Positions 19,781 to 28,452 of a DNA stretch of 64,000 nt are shown one piece after another. Each line of letters opens with the position of its first letter. Position 1 is the stretch's first letter. The translations under genes were made by a program, and so were the position numbers. Source of the DNA: Amycolatopsis thermoflava N1165 (GTDB taxonomy: Bacteria > Actinomycetota > Actinomycetes > Mycobacteriales > Pseudonocardiaceae); the NCBI RefSeq assembly GCF_000473265.1, contig NZ_KI421511.1, forward strand, positions 7,537,314 through 7,601,313. Direction: 5' to 3'. Under the pieces are notes generated by a model, which saw only the letters and a list, made by a program, of their open reading frames with translations, searched no databases and had not been told where the DNA came from.

Positions 19781-20576
19781 CTGTTCATTGTGCGCTGGGG
19801 GTACGACAGTTTCGGCGCGCGTCGCCGTGTCCGGGCGGCGGTGCAGAGATCAAGGGATGTCCTCGCCGGACGGGCAGGCTCCGGGATGACCACCCAGCTT
19901 GGTTGGGGTTCAGGGCATGCGCTGCGCGCTCCGCGCGCTCGCCGCGCGCGCTCGCCGGAGGCCGCGCTTCGGCTGCCGCGCCGCCCGGCGCTGATGCACC
20001 CCGTACGTTTACCGCGCGCTGCGGCACCCTTGCCCTGCCGCACCCTCGCGTTGTCGCACCCTCGGTGCCTCTACGCGCTGCCCGCTACCCGTGCCCGACG
20101 CCGGTGCCAGCGCGCCCGCTGCGCGCTCGCGCGCTGCCCGCGCGCTCACTCGCTCCGCGCTCCGCCCCGCGCCGCGCTCACTCGCGCCGCTCCCCGCGCT
20201 CACTCGCTCCGCGCTACCGAGCTCCGCGGCACCCGCTCGGCGTTGCCGCTCCCGCGCTGCCGCGCCCCCGCGGGCCGCGCTGCCGCGCCCCCGCTCCGCT
20301 CCGCCGCGCCCGCTCCGCTCCGCCGCGCCCGCTCCGCTCCGCCGCGCCCGCTCCGCTCCGCCGCGCCGGCTCCGCTCCGCCCCGCGCACCGCGCCCCGCG
20401 CTCCGCGCTCCGCCCCGCGCACCGCTCCACCACCCAACCACCCCCCACCCCAACCTCGCCCGATTTGTCCCCTTCGCCCCACTCACCCCGACCGCTGGCG
20501 CGCCCCCTCGTCTTTCGGCTACTGTCCAGTAACCACACATACTCCCAGTACGGTCGGCCCAATGGAGGTGCTGTCC
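19781..20576. repeat. GC-rich low-complexity gap with 19-bp tandem repeats
   Basis: This 796-bp gap holds no credible gene; the open frames are Arg/Pro/Ala shadows. From about 19915 onwards the top strand is a string of CGCGCTC/CCGC tracts. Between 20293 and 20386 a 19-bp unit, GCTCCGCTCCGCCGCGCCC, is repeated five times (starts 20293, 20312, 20331, 20350, 20369), the last one altered. The final 60 bp before the ligase gene return to normal composition and should contain its promoter. Confidence 0.7.
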
Positions 20577-22205
20577 ATGCGTATTCCGCCCCGCTTGTCC
20601 GTGCTCCCCGGCAAGGTGGCGGAGACCGCCCGCGGCCTGGAGGTCATGTGGCGCGCCGGGCTCGTCCCGTTTCCCCGGCTGGACGAGGGCCTGCGCAGCG
20701 TGATCGCGACCCGCAAGGTGGGTCCGTTCGCCGCCGCGGCGCAGACGTCCGCCCGGCGCGATCCGAACGCCATCGGGCTGGTCGACGAGCTGGGGCCGCT
20801 CACCTTCCGCGAGCTCGACCTGCGCTCCAACGCGCTGGCCCGCGCCTGGGAAGAACGCGGCGTCCGCCCGGGCACCGTCATCGCGGCGCTGTGCCGGGAC
20901 CACCGCGGCCTGGTCACGGTCATGATCGCGGCGGGCAAGGTCGGCGCGCGCCTGCTGTTGATGAACACCGGCTTCGCGAAACCGCAGCTCACCGACGTCG
21001 CGGCGCGGGAGAAGGTGCAGGTGCTCGTCTACGACCAGGAGTTCACCGACCTCCTGTCCGGCATCCCGGACACCGTCGACCGCTACCTGGCCTGGGTGGA
21101 CGAACCCGACCCGGCGGACCGCATCCCCGTCCTCGACGAGCTGATCGCCAGCACCGACGACCGCCCCCTGCCGGCGCCGCCCCAGCGTGGCGGGTTCGTC
21201 CTGCTCACCAGCGGCACCACCGGCACCCCGAAGGGCGCGCCGCGCGAACGGACCTCCGTGCTGGCCACCGTCCAGTTCCTCGACCGCATCCCGCTGCGCG
21301 CCGGCGAGGCCACGTTCCTCGGCGCGCCCATCTTCCACGGCACCGGCATCTCGCAGTTCATCCTGTCGTTCGCGCTCGGCTGCAAGGTCGTGCTGCGCCG
21401 CCGGTTCGACCCCGAAGCCACCCTGAAGGGCGTCGCCGACCACGGGTGCACCGCGCTGGTCCTCGTCCCGACCATGCTGCAGCGCATCGTCGACCTCGGG
21501 CCGGACGTCCTCGGCAAGTACGACACGTCGTCGCTGCGGATCATCTTCGTCGCGGGCTCCGCGTTGTCCCCCGACCTCGGCAACCGCGCCACCGAGGCGT
21601 TCGGCGACGTGATCTACAACCTGTACGGGTCCACCGAGGTCGCGGTCGCCACCGTCGCCACCCCCGAGGACTGGCGCAAGGCCCCCGGCACCGTCGGCCG
21701 CCCGCCGGTGACCTGCAAGGTCCAGCTGTACGACGAGCAGGGCAACCGCATCACCGAGCCGCACGTCACCGGGCGTGTCTTCGTCGGCAGCGGCCTGTCC
21801 TTCGAGGGCTACACCGACGGCCGCCACAAGGAGATCATCGACGGCCTGCTCTCCACCGGCGACGTCGGCCACTTCGACGAGGACGGCCTGCTGTTCATCG
21901 ACGGCCGCGACGACGAGATGATCGTCTCCGGCGGCGAGAACGTGTTCCCGGTCGAGGTGGAGAACCTGCTCGTGGAGCACCCGGACGTGCTCGAAGCCGC
22001 CGTGATCGGCGTGCCGGACGCCGACTTCGGCCAGCGCCTCAAGGCGATCGTGGTCACGAAGAAGGACTCCAAGCTCGACGCCGACGCCGTCCGCGACTAC
22101 GTCAAGGGCAACCTCGCCCGCTACAAGGTGCCGCGCGACGTCGAGTTCGTGCCGGAGCTGCCACGCAACGCCACCGGGAAGGTCCTCCGCAACAAACTGA
22201 GCTGA
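20577..22205 (+). CDS. Acyl-CoA synthetase (AMP-binding, FadD family)
   Basis: A 542-residue adenylate-forming ligase that activates a fatty or other carboxylic acid to the acyl-CoA through an acyl-AMP. The P-loop-like motif is LLTSGTTGTPKG (about 205-216), then YGSTE and STGDVGHFDEDG, and a C-terminal RNATGKVLRNKL supplies the catalytic lysine. ATG 20577 is preferred over 20562 because GGAGG lies 8 bp upstream. The MFS gene begins 6 bp after its stop, so the two are one operon. The chain length of the substrate cannot be read. FadD-like rather than CoA-transferase is certain. Confidence 0.92.
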   Translation: MRIPPRLSVLPGKVAETARGLEVMWRAGLVPFPRLDEGLRSVIATRKVGPFAAAAQTSARRDPNAIGLVDELGPLTFRELDLRSNALARAWEERGVRPGTVIAALCRDHRGLVTVMIAAGKVGARLLLMNTGFAKPQLTDVAAREKVQVLVYDQEFTDLLSGIPDTVDRYLAWVDEPDPADRIPVLDELIASTDDRPLPAPPQRGGFVLLTSGTTGTPKGAPRERTSVLATVQFLDRIPLRAGEATFLGAPIFHGTGISQFILSFALGCKVVLRRRFDPEATLKGVADHGCTALVLVPTMLQRIVDLGPDVLGKYDTSSLRIIFVAGSALSPDLGNRATEAFGDVIYNLYGSTEVAVATVATPEDWRKAPGTVGRPPVTCKVQLYDEQGNRITEPHVTGRVFVGSGLSFEGYTDGRHKEIIDGLLSTGDVGHFDEDGLLFIDGRDDEMIVSGGENVFPVEVENLLVEHPDVLEAAVIGVPDADFGQRLKAIVVTKKDSKLDADAVRDYVKGNLARYKVPRDVEFVPELPRNATGKVLRNKLS

Positions 22206-22211
22206 CGCGCC

Positions 22212-23366
22212 GTGGAGGAGATCCGCCTCCGCCGAGCCCTGATCGGGATGTGCGGGACCCAGGTGGTCAGCTGGGGCGCGCTGTACTACGCGCTCCCGGT
22301 GGCCACCGCGCAGATCGCGGGCACCACCGGGTGGACACCGGGCACGATCACGCTCGCCTTCTCGGCCGGCCTGCTGGTCGCGGCGGTCGCTGGTATCCCG
22401 GTCGGCCGCCTGCTCGACCGGTACGGCCCGCGGCCGGTGATGACCGCGGGGTCGGCGCTCGCGGCGGTGGCGCTCGTGCTGGTCGCCACGGCACCGAGCA
22501 GGCCGCTGTTCTTCCTCGCCTGGGTGGTCGTCGGCGTCGCACAGGCGATGCAGCTGTACCCGCCGGTGTTCGCGGCGATCACCTGCTGGTACGGCGAGCG
22601 CCGCGCGCGTCCGCTGACCGTCGTGACGCTCGTCGGCGGCCTGGCGAGCACCGTGTTCGCGCCGCTCACCGCGCTGCTGGTCGACCAGGTCGGCTGGCGC
22701 GCGAGCTACCTCGTCTACGCCGCGGTCTTCCTGCTCGTCAACCTGCCCGTGCACTGGCTGCTGCTCACGCCGGCCTGGCCGGACCACCGCACGCGACCGG
22801 CCGCCACCCCGGTGCGGCAGGTGACCCGCTCCGCCCGGTTCCGGTTGCTGCAGACCGCGATGACCCTGGCCGCTCTCGGGTTGTACGCCTCCGCGATCGT
22901 GGTCGTGCCGCTGTTCGTCGAGCGTGGTCTGAGCCACGCGGTCGCGTCGGTCGCGCTGGGGCTCGTCGGCGCCGGGCAGGTCCTCGGGCGGCTCGTCTTC
23001 GCCGCCGTGCCGCGCACCAGCGCGCCCGCGTCCCGCACGGTCGGCGTCCTCGCCGCGAGCTGCGCCGCGCTGGTCCTGCTGGCTCTGCTGCCCGGGCCCG
23101 CGGGCGCGTTGCTGGCGGTCGCGGTGGTGCTCGGGATGGCCCGCGGCGCCTACACGCTCGTGCAGGCCACGGCCGTCGCCGACCGGTGGACGACGGCCCG
23201 CTTCGGGGCGCTCAACGGGATGTTCACCGCCCCGATCACCGCGGCGACGGCCATCGCGCCGGGCGGGGCGATCGTGCTCGCCGAGCGGGTCGGCGGGTAC
23301 AGCACGGCCCTGATCCTGCTCGCCGTGCTCGCGGCGGGCGCCGCTGTCCTCGCGGCCTTCACCTGA
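22212..23366 (+). CDS. MFS transporter
   Basis: A 384-residue twelve-helix major facilitator. The loop motif GRLLDRYGPRPVM follows helix 2, and GVAQAMQLYPPVFAAITCWY in helix 4 resembles the monocarboxylate/oxalate-formate type. Its GTG lies 6 bp after the acyl-CoA synthetase stop, so translational coupling is likely. The obvious reading is that it imports the acid that the synthetase activates. That substrate link is inference from context. Confidence 0.85.
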   Translation: MEEIRLRRALIGMCGTQVVSWGALYYALPVATAQIAGTTGWTPGTITLAFSAGLLVAAVAGIPVGRLLDRYGPRPVMTAGSALAAVALVLVATAPSRPLFFLAWVVVGVAQAMQLYPPVFAAITCWYGERRARPLTVVTLVGGLASTVFAPLTALLVDQVGWRASYLVYAAVFLLVNLPVHWLLLTPAWPDHRTRPAATPVRQVTRSARFRLLQTAMTLAALGLYASAIVVVPLFVERGLSHAVASVALGLVGAGQVLGRLVFAAVPRTSAPASRTVGVLAASCAALVLLALLPGPAGALLAVAVVLGMARGAYTLVQATAVADRWTTARFGALNGMFTAPITAATAIAPGGAIVLAERVGGYSTALILLAVLAAGAAVLAAFT

Positions 23367-23571
23367 ACGAGTGCCGTCGGGCTACCGAGACGGGCCGTTC
23401 GGCGACGCTGACCGGCCGGTGGGCGCTCAAACCCGACGATCTCGTGACGGTGGCGACTCGTTTCTGCACGATGAGTGAGGTCGCGCCCTGCCGCGACATG
23501 GAGCGCGGCCCCCTGCTGCCACAGGGAGCCGCGCGGCGTCGACCGTCCCTCCCGGAGAGGAAGGCATCAAC

Positions 23572-23907
23572 GTGCCCACCGTACAACCGCGCCGCGAAGA
23601 TCCGCGGCAGGTGCCGTCGCCGGAACGGCGGAAGGTCGTGCTCGACGGGTCGTTCCTGGCCGCGGTCGAACCCCAGGACCGCCCGCCACCCGCCCGCCCC
23701 GGGGGCAGGCGGTTCCTCCGCCGGACCGCGCGGGGCGGGGCGCGCGTGTGGCGGGTCGCGCTGGTCGGCCTCACCGCGGCGTCGTCGCTGGCGATGATCG
23801 TGTTCGCGTTGCTGAAGGCGATCCCGCTGACGGTGCTGTCGATGCTGGCGCTGGTCGTGGTCAAGATCGCCGACCACTGGCACAGCAGGCGCCTCGGCAG
23901 CGTCTGA
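23572..23907 (+). CDS. Small membrane protein, unknown function
   Basis: A 111-residue protein with a charged, Pro-rich cytoplasmic N-terminus (1-55) and one long or two short hydrophobic stretches (about 60-98). The C-terminus is basic (HWHSRRLGSV). The GTG at 23572 is preceded by GGAGAGGAAGG. It converges with the SHOCT gene with no gap. No family is recognised. Confidence 0.65.
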   Translation: MPTVQPRREDPRQVPSPERRKVVLDGSFLAAVEPQDRPPPARPGGRRFLRRTARGGARVWRVALVGLTAASSLAMIVFALLKAIPLTVLSMLALVVVKIADHWHSRRLGSV

Positions 23908-24162
23908 TCAGCCGAGCAGGCGAGCCTTCTGCGACTGGAACTCCGCCTCGGTGAGCACCCCCTGGTCACGCAGCTGTCCCAGCTCGCGCAGCTGGGACAG
24001 CACGTCGGTTTGGCTGGGCGCGGGTGGTGCCGTCTCCGCGGCGCGCTCCGCGTCCTGCCGAGCCCACCGGCCTTCCTGCCTGCGCGTGACGCGGTTCGCG
24101 ACACCCTTGGCAGTGCCGGCGACGATGGCGGTGCGGGCGATCCCCCGCAGCAGACCGGGCAT
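23908..24162 (-). CDS. SHOCT domain protein
   Basis: An 84-residue protein. The C-terminal SHOCT (short C-terminal) domain is clear: VLSQLRELGQLRDQGVLTEAEFQSQKARLLG (residues 54-84). The N-terminus (LLRGIARTAIVAGTAKGVANRV) could associate with the membrane. SHOCT domains are oligomerisation modules. It follows the DUF6325 gene by 30 bp on the same strand; this pairing recurs in actinomycetes and suggests one operon and shared function, not yet known. Confidence 0.85.
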   Translation of the reverse strand: MPGLLRGIARTAIVAGTAKGVANRVTRRQEGRWARQDAERAAETAPPAPSQTDVLSQLRELGQLRDQGVLTEAEFQSQKARLLG

Positions 24163-24192
24163 GGTGGACCTCCTGTAGTCCTCGGTGGTGGA

Positions 24193-24654
24193 TCAGGCTT
24201 CGGCGGCGTCGAGGGCGGCGAGTAGCGCCTGCACCGGGACGCGCCCGCCTGCGACCAGCTGCGCGCCGTTGCGCCGCAGCTCCCGTGCGAGCGGCGCGGC
24301 CCACAGGTTTTCGTACAGCAGGACCACCCCCACCGTGCCCGGTTCGAGGACCCCGCCTGCGGCCTCGACGTCCTCGTCGTCCAGCAGGCCGGACCGCGCG
24401 CCGGCGAACACCGACAGCTCCACGGACGGCTCGCCGTCGAGGTCGTCGAGCGCGAGCCGGGCGATGCTCCCGTCCGGCCCCGTGCTGACGATCTCCAGGT
24501 CGATCACGCGGATGATCCCGCGGTCGACCAGGTCGAGGAGCAGGTCGAGTCCGCGCCCGGTCATCCGGTCCGCGGGCATCTCGATCACCAGATAGTCGAC
24601 GGGACCCATCTCGTCGAGTCCGGTCGCGGTGGTGGTGGCTTCCGGCGCGCTCAT
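24193..24654 (-). CDS. DUF6325 family protein
   Basis: A 153-residue cytoplasmic protein. GPVDYLVIEMP near the N-terminus and a late GGRVPVQALLAALDAAEA segment match DUF6325, a family that usually sits next to SHOCT genes, as here. It has acidic and hydrophobic alternation (YLVIEMPADRMTGRGLDLLLDLVDRGIIRVIDLEIV) like a ferredoxin-fold or ACT-like domain. GGAGGTCTGCC precedes the ATG at 24654, which rules out the much longer open frame that runs upstream. No enzymatic motif is visible. Confidence 0.78.
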   Translation of the reverse strand: MSAPEATTTATGLDEMGPVDYLVIEMPADRMTGRGLDLLLDLVDRGIIRVIDLEIVSTGPDGSIARLALDDLDGEPSVELSVFAGARSGLLDDEDVEAAGGVLEPGTVGVVLLYENLWAAPLARELRRNGAQLVAGGRVPVQALLAALDAAEA

Positions 24655-24749
24655 GGCAGACCTCCCGGCTCGTGGGGTCCCACCGTCGCGCGTCCACCCC
24701 GTGCGGCTCTTCGTCCGTGGCGGGTGAGATCCAGCCGGGGCCGGCCCGG

Positions 24750-25655
24750 TCACTCCCAGGAGATGCCGAACACCCCTGGCCCGTAGTCGAGCGCCACGGC
24801 GTGCACCCCGCCGGCCGTGTCCAGGTGCAGCTCCCGCCGCTCCTCGGTCTCCGCCGAGCCCCGGCGCGCGTACTGCCAGCACTTGCGCAGCGCCTCGGCC
24901 TCGTCGAAGCGGATCTCCAGGAGGTACTCGCGGATGGGGCGGCGGAACTCGCGGTAGTAGGTGTTCTCGCAGTCCGGGTACGGCGGCCCGCTGTTGGTGA
25001 GCGTGTACTCGATCAGGCAGGTCTCGCCCCGGTGGATCGGGCGGTCGAACAGCAGTTCCGCGACGGTCAGGCCGTGCTCCGGGTCGATCTCGACCCGTCC
25101 GCTGCGGCAGTTGCGCAGCTGGTGCAGCGTGGGCGCGGGCGCGCCGCCGTGGTCGTACACCAGGATCCAGCGGTCCTGCCGGTCGGCGGTGGCCTGGAAC
25201 ACCGAGCGCGTGGTCAGCGACCGCTGGCGACCCCCGGCCGCGATCTCGCACCGGTCGTGCAGGTTGACCAGGTTCAGCCGGTGCTGCTGCTCCAGCGCGT
25301 GCGGCGCGCCGACCCGCTCCAGCAGGATCCGCAGCGCCTCCATCGGGAACTTCACGACACCGTCCGCCTGCCTGCGGGACGGCAGCCCGCGCGGACGCGG
25401 CGGCGGGAGCAGGGACAGCAGCTCGCCGCGCTGCAGGCCGAGGACGTCCTCGAGCACCCGCACCGCCGAGATCGAGCTCTGCCGCTCGGGCTGCCGCTTG
25501 CCGGACTGCCAGTAGCTCAGGGCCGTGACGCTGATCGGCACGCCGCTGGCCTGCAAGCGGGCCTGGATGCGATCGAGACTCAGCCCACTGCGGGCGATCG
25601 CGGACCGGAGTTTGCTGGCGAACGGGCTCGGCACCGCGCGCTCGGACGTGGACAC
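24750..25655 (-). CDS. XRE-family regulator with unknown C-terminal domain
   Basis: A 301-residue protein. Residues 12-70 are an XRE helix-turn-helix (KLRSAIARSGLSLDRIQARLQASGVPISVTALSYWQSGKRQP). The C-terminal about 220 residues have no familiar domain but a defined look (HDRCEIAAGGRQRSL, YTLTNSGPPYPDCENTYYREF). Actinomycetes have many such long XRE proteins. It diverges from the subtilisin gene 214 bp away, so the intergenic region could be its operator and the protease its target; that link is inferred. Confidence 0.75.
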   Translation of the reverse strand: MSTSERAVPSPFASKLRSAIARSGLSLDRIQARLQASGVPISVTALSYWQSGKRQPERQSSISAVRVLEDVLGLQRGELLSLLPPPRPRGLPSRRQADGVVKFPMEALRILLERVGAPHALEQQHRLNLVNLHDRCEIAAGGRQRSLTTRSVFQATADRQDRWILVYDHGGAPAPTLHQLRNCRSGRVEIDPEHGLTVAELLFDRPIHRGETCLIEYTLTNSGPPYPDCENTYYREFRRPIREYLLEIRFDEAEALRKCWQYARRGSAETEERRELHLDTAGGVHAVALDYGPGVFGISWE

Positions 25656-25869
25656 CTGCTACCACCTGGAAATCGACTTCGCCACCGCTGATGGTAGCAG
25701 TGTGTGACCTCTACTCGTCCGAGAATGATGATCAGGGCGTCATCCCATTGGGTGGTTAACGAATGACCCTATCGGGTGAGTACTGGTAACTGTGAATCAT
25801 TGCCCCCGCTCTGGCCCCCGGGATTGCATGAGATCGCACCACCCGGTCGGGGAGAGGAGACGGCGGCTC
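25656..25869. promoter_or_regulatory. Divergent promoter region between XRE regulator and subtilisin genes
   Basis: The region is AT-richer than its neighbours and contains two short inverted repeats, CCCATTGGG (25744-25752) and CCCTATCGGG (25767-25776), separated by a TTAACGAAT stretch. They may be operator half-sites for the divergently encoded XRE protein. No experimental support; the spacing is only suggestive. Confidence 0.35.
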
Positions 25870-27033
25870 ATGCGGAAGCGCGCGATGTGGTCCCTACTCG
25901 CGGCGGCAGTCGTCGTCACGACGGTCTGGGCCGGGCCCGCCCAAGCCAGGGAAGGACGGATCCTCGAGGCGGGCACCCCCGGCTCGGTCGCGGACAGCTA
26001 CCTGGTGGTCCTCAAACCGGGCGCCACCTCCCGGGCCGATGACCTGACCAGCCGCTACGGCGGCTCGGCCACCCGGACCTTCAGCGCCGCGCTGAAGGGC
26101 TTCGCCGTCAGCGCAGGCGAAACCGAGGCCAAGCGCCTCGCCGCCAACCCCGACGTCGCCTACGTCGTGCAGAACCACGTCCTGCGCATCGCCGACGTGC
26201 AGCAGAACCCGCCGTCCTGGGGCCTGGACCGCATCGACCAGGCGAACCTCCCGCTCGACTCGTCCTACCGCTACGACACCGCGGCGGACAACGTCACCGC
26301 CTACGTGATCGACACCGGCGTGCGGGCGAGCCACGAGACCTTCGGCGGCCGCGTCACGGGCGGCAAGGACTTCATCGACAACGACGACGACGCCACCGAC
26401 GAGCACGGCCACGGCACCCACGTCGCGGGCACCATCGGCGGCGCCGAGTACGGCGTCGCCAAGGGCGTGCGGATCGTCCCGGTGCGCGTGCTCGACGCAC
26501 AGGGCAGCGGCACCACCGACCAGGTCGTCGCCGGGATCGACTGGGTGGCGCAGAACGCGAGCGGCCCGTCCGTGGCCAACATGAGCCTGGGCGGCAGCGC
26601 CGACACCGTCCTCGACGACGCCGTCCGCGGCGCGATCGCCAAGGGCGTCACCTTCGCGATCGCCGCGGGCAACGAGGGCGCCGACGCCGGCAACGACTCC
26701 CCGGCACGCGTCACCGAGGCGATCACCGTCGCGGCCAGCGACCGGACCGACCGGCAGGCGAGCTTCTCCAACTACGGCAGCGTCGTCGACCTCTACGCGC
26801 CGGGCGTGAGCATCACGTCGTCGTGGGGCACCGGCGACACCGCCACCAACACGATCAGCGGCACCTCGATGGCCACCCCGCACGTGGCCGGCGCCGCCGC
26901 CCTCTACCTGGCCGGACACCCGGACGCCACACCCGCGCAGGTCGCCGACGCCCTGATCGCCTCAGCCACCCCGGGCAAGATCAGCGGTGCAACCTCGGGC
27001 ACGCCCAACCGTCTCCTGAACACCGCTGGCTAG
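25870..27033 (+). CDS. Secreted S8 family serine peptidase (subtilisin/proteinase K-like)
   Basis: A 387-residue preproprotease. The signal peptide is residues 1-26, an I9 inhibitor propeptide covers about 43-107 (SYLVVLKPGATS...YVVQNHVLRI), and the catalytic domain follows. The triad is Asp148 (YVIDTGV), His181 (HGTHVAG) and Ser333 (GTSMATPHVAG), with the oxyanion Asn in AAGNEGA. It is released to the medium and matures by autocleavage of the propeptide. The ATG at 25870 is preceded by GGAGAGGAG and is preferred over 25792 because it begins a proper signal peptide. Confidence 0.95.
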   Translation: MRKRAMWSLLAAAVVVTTVWAGPAQAREGRILEAGTPGSVADSYLVVLKPGATSRADDLTSRYGGSATRTFSAALKGFAVSAGETEAKRLAANPDVAYVVQNHVLRIADVQQNPPSWGLDRIDQANLPLDSSYRYDTAADNVTAYVIDTGVRASHETFGGRVTGGKDFIDNDDDATDEHGHGTHVAGTIGGAEYGVAKGVRIVPVRVLDAQGSGTTDQVVAGIDWVAQNASGPSVANMSLGGSADTVLDDAVRGAIAKGVTFAIAAGNEGADAGNDSPARVTEAITVAASDRTDRQASFSNYGSVVDLYAPGVSITSSWGTGDTATNTISGTSMATPHVAGAAALYLAGHPDATPAQVADALIASATPGKISGATSGTPNRLLNTAG

Positions 27034-27069
27034 GCTGCGGGCGGGGGACGGCGAGCGAAAGGACGGCCG

Positions 27070-27732
27070 ATGGGCGCCATCCACCTGATCCGGCACGGTC
27101 AGGCCTCCTTCGGCGCGGCCGACTACGACCAGCTGTCCAGCACCGGGATCGAGCAGGGCGCCGTGGTCGGCGCCGAGCTGCTGCGGCGCAAGATCCGCTT
27201 CACCGAGGGCCGGACCGGGTCGATGGCCCGTCAGCGCGCCACCGCGGAGATCGTCCTGGACTGGCTGGGGGCGGGCGCCACGGCCAAGGAGGATCCGCGC
27301 TGGAACGAGTACGACCACGTCGACATCGTCGCCCGGCACGGCGGCGGCGCACTGCAGGACGCGAACGACCCGCGCGGGTACCAGGAAGTGCTGGACGCCT
27401 CACTGGCCGCGTGGGTGCGGGCCGGTGACGACGGGCCGTGCGCGGAGACCTGGCCGCAGTTCGCCGAGCGGGTGCGCGGCGCGCTGGCCGACCTGGTCGC
27501 GGTGCTGCGCAAGGGCGAGAGCGCGGTGGTCTTCACCAGCGGCGGGGTGATCGGCACGCTCGCCGGGCATCTGCTCGGCGACCCCGCGATGGGGTTGCTG
27601 CAGCTCAACCGGGTCACCGTGAACTGCGGGATCACGAAGCTGGTGACCGGGCGCGGCGGGGTCACGCTCGTGTCGTTCAACGAGCACGCGCACTTCGAGG
27701 GCCGGGCCGCCCGCCTGCTCACCTATCGGTGA
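27070..27732 (+). CDS. Histidine phosphatase family protein
   Basis: A 220-residue phosphoglycerate-mutase-like phosphatase. The catalytic histidine is in LIRHGQASFG (residues 6-15), and the late GGVIGTLAGHLLG region and the acid residue near it complete the site. The usual ARHGE/RHGET loop reads RHGQA, as in the SixA/Ais-like and broad-specificity branches. ATG 27070 follows GCGAAAGGACGG. It starts 36 bp after the subtilisin gene and may be read through. The 3' end overlaps the convergent TetR gene by 14 bp. The substrate is unknown. Confidence 0.85.
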   Translation: MGAIHLIRHGQASFGAADYDQLSSTGIEQGAVVGAELLRRKIRFTEGRTGSMARQRATAEIVLDWLGAGATAKEDPRWNEYDHVDIVARHGGGALQDANDPRGYQEVLDASLAAWVRAGDDGPCAETWPQFAERVRGALADLVAVLRKGESAVVFTSGGVIGTLAGHLLGDPAMGLLQLNRVTVNCGITKLVTGRGGVTLVSFNEHAHFEGRAARLLTYR

Positions 27733-28345
27733 CGGCGGGGAACACGTCCTCGATCAGCGTCACCAGCGAGCGGGACAGCAGCGTGTGGACCTGGTCGCGG
27801 TCGAGTTCGCTGCGCAGCAGCCACTCGCGGCCGGCGGCCTTGACCATGCCGCCGTAGGCGCGGACGAGCGCGTTGCAGACCTCGGCGTTCGCGGCGTCGA
27901 CCTTCACGCCCAGCGCGTCCAGCACGCGCGCGGCCGAGCGGCGTTCGGCCTCGACGAGGATCGCCTCGACCTCCGGATCGCTGCCGAGGCCCTCGGGTGC
28001 GGTGGCGACGAGCCAGGTCTTGCCCTGCTTGGTGACGAGGGTGAGGAACCAGTCGACCGCGACGCGTGCTTTTTCTTCGATCGGCCCGTCGGTGACGATG
28101 TCCATCGCCGTGGTCGGGATCGTCACCGCGCGGCGCAGCACCGCCAGGTAGAGCTCACGCTTGGTGCCGAAGTAGTGGTTGATCAGCCCGCGGGCGACGC
28201 CCGCTGCCGCTGCGATGTCCGATGTGGACACCTCGGCGTACGGGCGCTCGCCGAACAGCCGGGCGGCGCAGGTGAAGATCTGCTCCCTGCGCGCGTCCGG
28301 TTCGAGTCTCCGCCACCGGGGCTGGGAGTCCGTCATGGGCGACAT
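27719..28345 (-). CDS. TetR/AcrR family transcriptional regulator
   Basis: A 208-residue repressor. The helix-turn-helix is residues 15-60 (RREQIFTCAARLFGERPYAEVSTSDIAAAAGVARGLINHYFGTKRELY). The C-terminal ligand-binding domain begins near residue 85. Three in-frame starts exist (28360, 28345, 28336) and none has a clear ribosome site, so the N-terminus is uncertain by a few residues. It diverges from the MCE-like gene at 28453 and probably represses itself and that gene from the 107-bp gap. Confidence 0.88.
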   Translation of the reverse strand: MSPMTDSQPRWRRLEPDARREQIFTCAARLFGERPYAEVSTSDIAAAAGVARGLINHYFGTKRELYLAVLRRAVTIPTTAMDIVTDGPIEEKARVAVDWFLTLVTKQGKTWLVATAPEGLGSDPEVEAILVEAERRSAARVLDALGVKVDAANAEVCNALVRAYGGMVKAAGREWLLRSELDRDQVHTLLSRSLVTLIEDVFPAVTDR

Positions 28346-28452
28346 GCTGGCACGGGTCACCCAGGGGAGTTGTTCTTTTCCGACATGTCGGCGAATACGT
28401 CATTCGATCGGAGGCACGTGTTAAGAGCGTAACCCGGCGGAAGGGGCCGGAA

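Noticed and set aside
18158-23797. 1879-codon plus-strand open frame
   Set aside because: It crosses the polymerase, the low-complexity gap, the ligase and the MFS gene in the wrong frame or strand and has no domain.
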